A stretch of 64,000 bases of DNA, taken from contig NZ_CP095043.1 of assembly GCF_022919175.1 (NCBI RefSeq), positions 2,480,001-2,544,000 of the forward strand, in the 5' to 3' direction. Position 1 is the stretch's first letter. Every line of letters starts with the position of its first letter. The position numbers were made by a program, and so were the translations under genes. Shown piece after piece: positions 62,329 through 64,000 of this stretch. The notes below the pieces were generated by a model that was given only the letters and a program-made list of their open reading frames with translations, was not told the DNA's origin and did not search any database. Source of the stretch: Leucobacter rhizosphaerae (GTDB taxonomy: Bacteria; Actinomycetota; Actinomycetes; Actinomycetales; Microbacteriaceae).

Positions 62329-62634
62329 TCACTCGGTGCTGGGGGACCCCGGAGATGCGGTGCCGCTGGGCGAAGCGGGGGACGTGGGGGACGCGGGGGG
62401 CGCGGACCCCGGCGCGGTGCCGGAATCCACACCGCCACTCCCGCGCCTCTCACGAGGCATGCCCATGATGAAGCCGACGATCGCACCGATGGCGATCCCG
62501 ACCCCGATACCCGCTCCGATCATGTTGCCGATCGACCCGACCAGGCCGCCGACGAGGCCGCCGACCAGGATGCCCGCAATGACCCAGGTCATTGAAGCGC
62601 TCAACAGTGGACTCTTCCGCTCGTTCTCGCTCAT
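62329..62634 (-). CDS. Small Gly-rich membrane protein
   Basis: A 101-residue protein with two membrane helices ('MTWVIAGILVGGLVGGLVGSI' and 'MIGAGIGVGIAIGAIVGFIMGM') built on repeated Gly-x-x-x-Gly packing motifs, followed by a disordered Pro/Ser/Ala/Gly tail. The N terminus 'MSENERKSPLLSAS' is hydrophilic. I do not recognise a family; it resembles small actinobacterial membrane proteins of unknown role. Divergent from the next gene across 212 bp with no clear operator. Confidence 0.65.
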   Translation of the reverse strand: MSENERKSPLLSASMTWVIAGILVGGLVGGLVGSIGNMIGAGIGVGIAIGAIVGFIMGMPRERRGSGGVDSGTAPGSAPPASPTSPASPSGTASPGSPSTE

Positions 62635-62846
62635 GCCTCCAGGCTAGCTCCGGCTCGGACAGGCGACCTCCGTCGCGAGGGGGAGATCTGGGCGGCGGCG
62701 CAGCGCCGGCGATTCACCGCTCGGCGGAGCCGCGTGCAGGCCCGCCGCGAGCTCAGGAGGGACGTGCGCGGCGAGGGTCCTCGCCGCCCCGCGCCGGCAA
62801 TTCGGGACCCGTACTTTCCCAGCCTGTCCTCGATATGGTGGGAGCC

Positions 62847-63302
62847 ATGACGCCGCGCATCCTGTTCCGCACGTTCGCCTTCGCCGAGATCGTGACGTGG
62901 GCAGGGCTCATCACCGCGATGATCCTGCGCGGCACCGGGGTCACCGACGCGATGGTCGGCCCGGCAGGGGGCGTGCACGGCTTCGTCTTCCTCGGCTACT
63001 GCGTGATCACGGTGTTCGTGTGGGTGAATCAGCGCTGGCGGCCGGTCACCGGGCTCCTCGGGCTCGCGTCTGCGATCGTCCCGTTCGCTACGCTGCCGTT
63101 CGAGCTCGTCGTCGATCGGCGCGGGCTCCTGGGCTCGACGTGGCGCCTCGGGCGGGGCGGCGACACCCCGCGCAATCTCATCGAGCGACTGCAGGCCTGG
63201 GTGCTGCGGCACCCGATCCTGTCGGTGCTGATGCTCGTGGTCGGCGTCAGTGTCGCGTTCACCGTGCTGCTGTGGTTGGGGCCCCCGGTGCCGCGCGACT
63301 AA
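62847..63302 (+). CDS. DUF3817 family membrane protein
   Basis: A 151-residue protein from ATG 62847 (GGTGGGAG upstream). 'ILFRTFAFAEIVTWAGLITAMILRG' and 'GPAGGVHGFVFLGYCVITVFVWVNQRW' are DUF3817 hallmarks, with the conserved Glu and His of this three- to four-helix domain ('AEIVTW', 'GGVHG'). 'FATLPFELVVDRRGLL' is the third motif. An extra C-terminal helix ('ILSVLMLVVGVSVAFTVLLWLG') is present. Function unknown; its stop codon forms part of the next gene's promoter box (TAATCT). Confidence 0.85.
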   Translation: MTPRILFRTFAFAEIVTWAGLITAMILRGTGVTDAMVGPAGGVHGFVFLGYCVITVFVWVNQRWRPVTGLLGLASAIVPFATLPFELVVDRRGLLGSTWRLGRGGDTPRNLIERLQAWVLRHPILSVLMLVVGVSVAFTVLLWLGPPVPRD

Positions 63303-63311
63303 TCTCGAACC

Positions 63312-64000
63312 ATGCAGCTCAACGCCACTCGCGCCTGGAACCGCTTCTACGCACCCGGTACCCCGGTCGACATCGAACCGGTCACCGGATCCCTCGTGGA
63401 CCTGCTCGACGAGCGCTGCGCGCAGTGGGCCGATCGCGACGCCGTGAGCTTCTTCGGGGCGACGGTGACCTACCGCAGCCTGGGCGAGCGGGTCGCTCGG
63501 GTCGCGAACGGGCTGCGCGAGCTGGGGGTGCAGGCGGGGGATCGCGTCGCGCTCATCATGCCGAATGCGCCCCAGCACGTCATCGCGTTCTACGCGGTGC
63601 TCCGCCTCGGCGCGACGGTGGTCGAGCACAATCCGCTGTACACCCGCGATGAGCTCGAGGTGCAGTTCCGGGATCACGGTGCCACGGTGGTCATCGCCTG
63701 GGACAAGGTCGTGGCGACCCTGCAGAGTCTGCCCGCCGACGTCGGCCTCCGCACGATCGTTGCGGTCGATATCACTCGCGCGATGCCGCTCGGCACCCGG
63801 ATCGCGCTCCGCCTGCCGGTGCAGAAGGCGCGCGAGTCGCGGGACAAGCTGACGACCCGCACCACCGGCACGATCCCGTTCACGCGACTCGAGCGATCGG
63901 CCCCGATCCCGAGCACCCACCCGCGGCCGACCCAGAGCGACATCGCCTGCCTGCAGTACACCTCGGGCACGACCGGCACACCCAAAGGCGCGATGATCTC
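63312..64000 (+). CDS. Long-chain acyl-CoA synthetase (AMP-binding), 5' part
   Basis: The gene runs off the window, leaving ~229 residues. It starts 'MQLNATRAWNRFYAPGTP' at ATG 63312, 6 nt after TAATCT (leaderless). The N-terminal part has 'LVDLLDERCAQWADRDAVSFFG', 'ERVARVANGLRELGVQAGDRVALIMPNAPQ' and 'AVLRLGATVVEHNPLYTRDELE'. The P-loop-like motif 'LQYTSGTTGTPKGAMI' is where AMP from ATP is bound. 'HNPLYT' is typical of fatty-acid CoA ligases. It activates fatty acids for degradation or lipid synthesis. Confidence 0.93.
   Translation, partial: MQLNATRAWNRFYAPGTPVDIEPVTGSLVDLLDERCAQWADRDAVSFFGATVTYRSLGERVARVANGLRELGVQAGDRVALIMPNAPQHVIAFYAVLRLGATVVEHNPLYTRDELEVQFRDHGATVVIAWDKVVATLQSLPADVGLRTIVAVDITRAMPLGTRIALRLPVQKARESRDKLTTRTTGTIPFTRLERSAPIPSTHPRPTQSDIACLQYTSGTTGTPKGAMI

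Overview
This window is high-GC, gene-dense bacterial DNA. Several features point to Actinomycetota, most likely the Microbacteriaceae (a Leucobacter/Microbacterium-like soil or skin organism). These are the many GTG and ATGA/GTGA-coupled starts, at least nine genes that look leaderless (TANNNT box about 6 nt before ATG), a class Ib nrdHIEF operon, an actinobacterial-type aromatic aminotransferase (Pat), and a LAXTG-type cell-wall sorting signal. The taxonomic call is inference. I saw no rRNA, tRNA, CRISPR array, intact transposase or phage genes.

Layout. 1-6.6 kb: tail of a VOC protein, a RidA protein, a DAO-type flavoprotein, a tiny unknown protein, cysK and a surface-anchored M28 peptidase. 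6.9-11.4 kb: an aromatic amino-acid unit (pat, a TrpXYZ-like ABC importer, an Lrp regulator). 11.5-13.4 kb: tyrosine phosphatase, a second tiny protein paralogous to the first, and a GNAT enzyme. 13.5-30.6 kb: a large accessory catabolic island. It has an extradiol dioxygenase, LysR, GntR/FCD and MarR regulators, a DUF3500 protein, an amidohydrolase with an altered metal site, a dienelactone hydrolase, two FAD monooxygenases, NTF2-like, FAH-family and RidA proteins, and a peptide/nickel-type ABC importer whose second permease is fused to both ATPases in one 894-residue protein. Three copies of AATCGTGTGTGA lie in front of the GntR gene, the amidohydrolase operon and the hydrolase-monooxygenase operon, and probably mark the GntR regulon.

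30.6-42.8 kb: a two-component system next to a NatAB-like ABC exporter, cytidine deaminase, a thiamine-binding protein (with a degraded second 3' end 4.6 kb away), XRE/aldo-keto reductase and Lrp/LysE divergent pairs, an RraA-like protein, and a TetR/zinc alcohol dehydrogenase divergent pair. 42.8-52.1 kb: a nine-gene, mostly translationally coupled minus-strand operon (NmrA-like, two SnoaL-like, an atypical SDR, an Opp/Dpp-type ABC importer, MmgE/PrpD) facing a divergent TetR gene. This is a second uncharacterised catabolic system. 52.9-64 kb is more core-like: methionine aminopeptidase, ABC exporter, alanine-type aminotransferase, rlmH, nrdHIEF with a likely NrdR box and DnaA-like boxes upstream, two membrane proteins and the start of an acyl-CoA synthetase.

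How the parts work together. Each catabolic island carries its own oligopeptide-type importer, local regulator(s), oxidising or dehydrating enzymes and hydrolases, which suggests uptake and ring or side-chain degradation of two different exogenous, possibly plant- or soil-derived, organic compounds. The substrates cannot be read from sequence alone. Long perfect palindromes sit in many intergenic gaps. Two of them share conserved flanks but differ in the stem while keeping complementarity, which suggests a dispersed structured repeat family.
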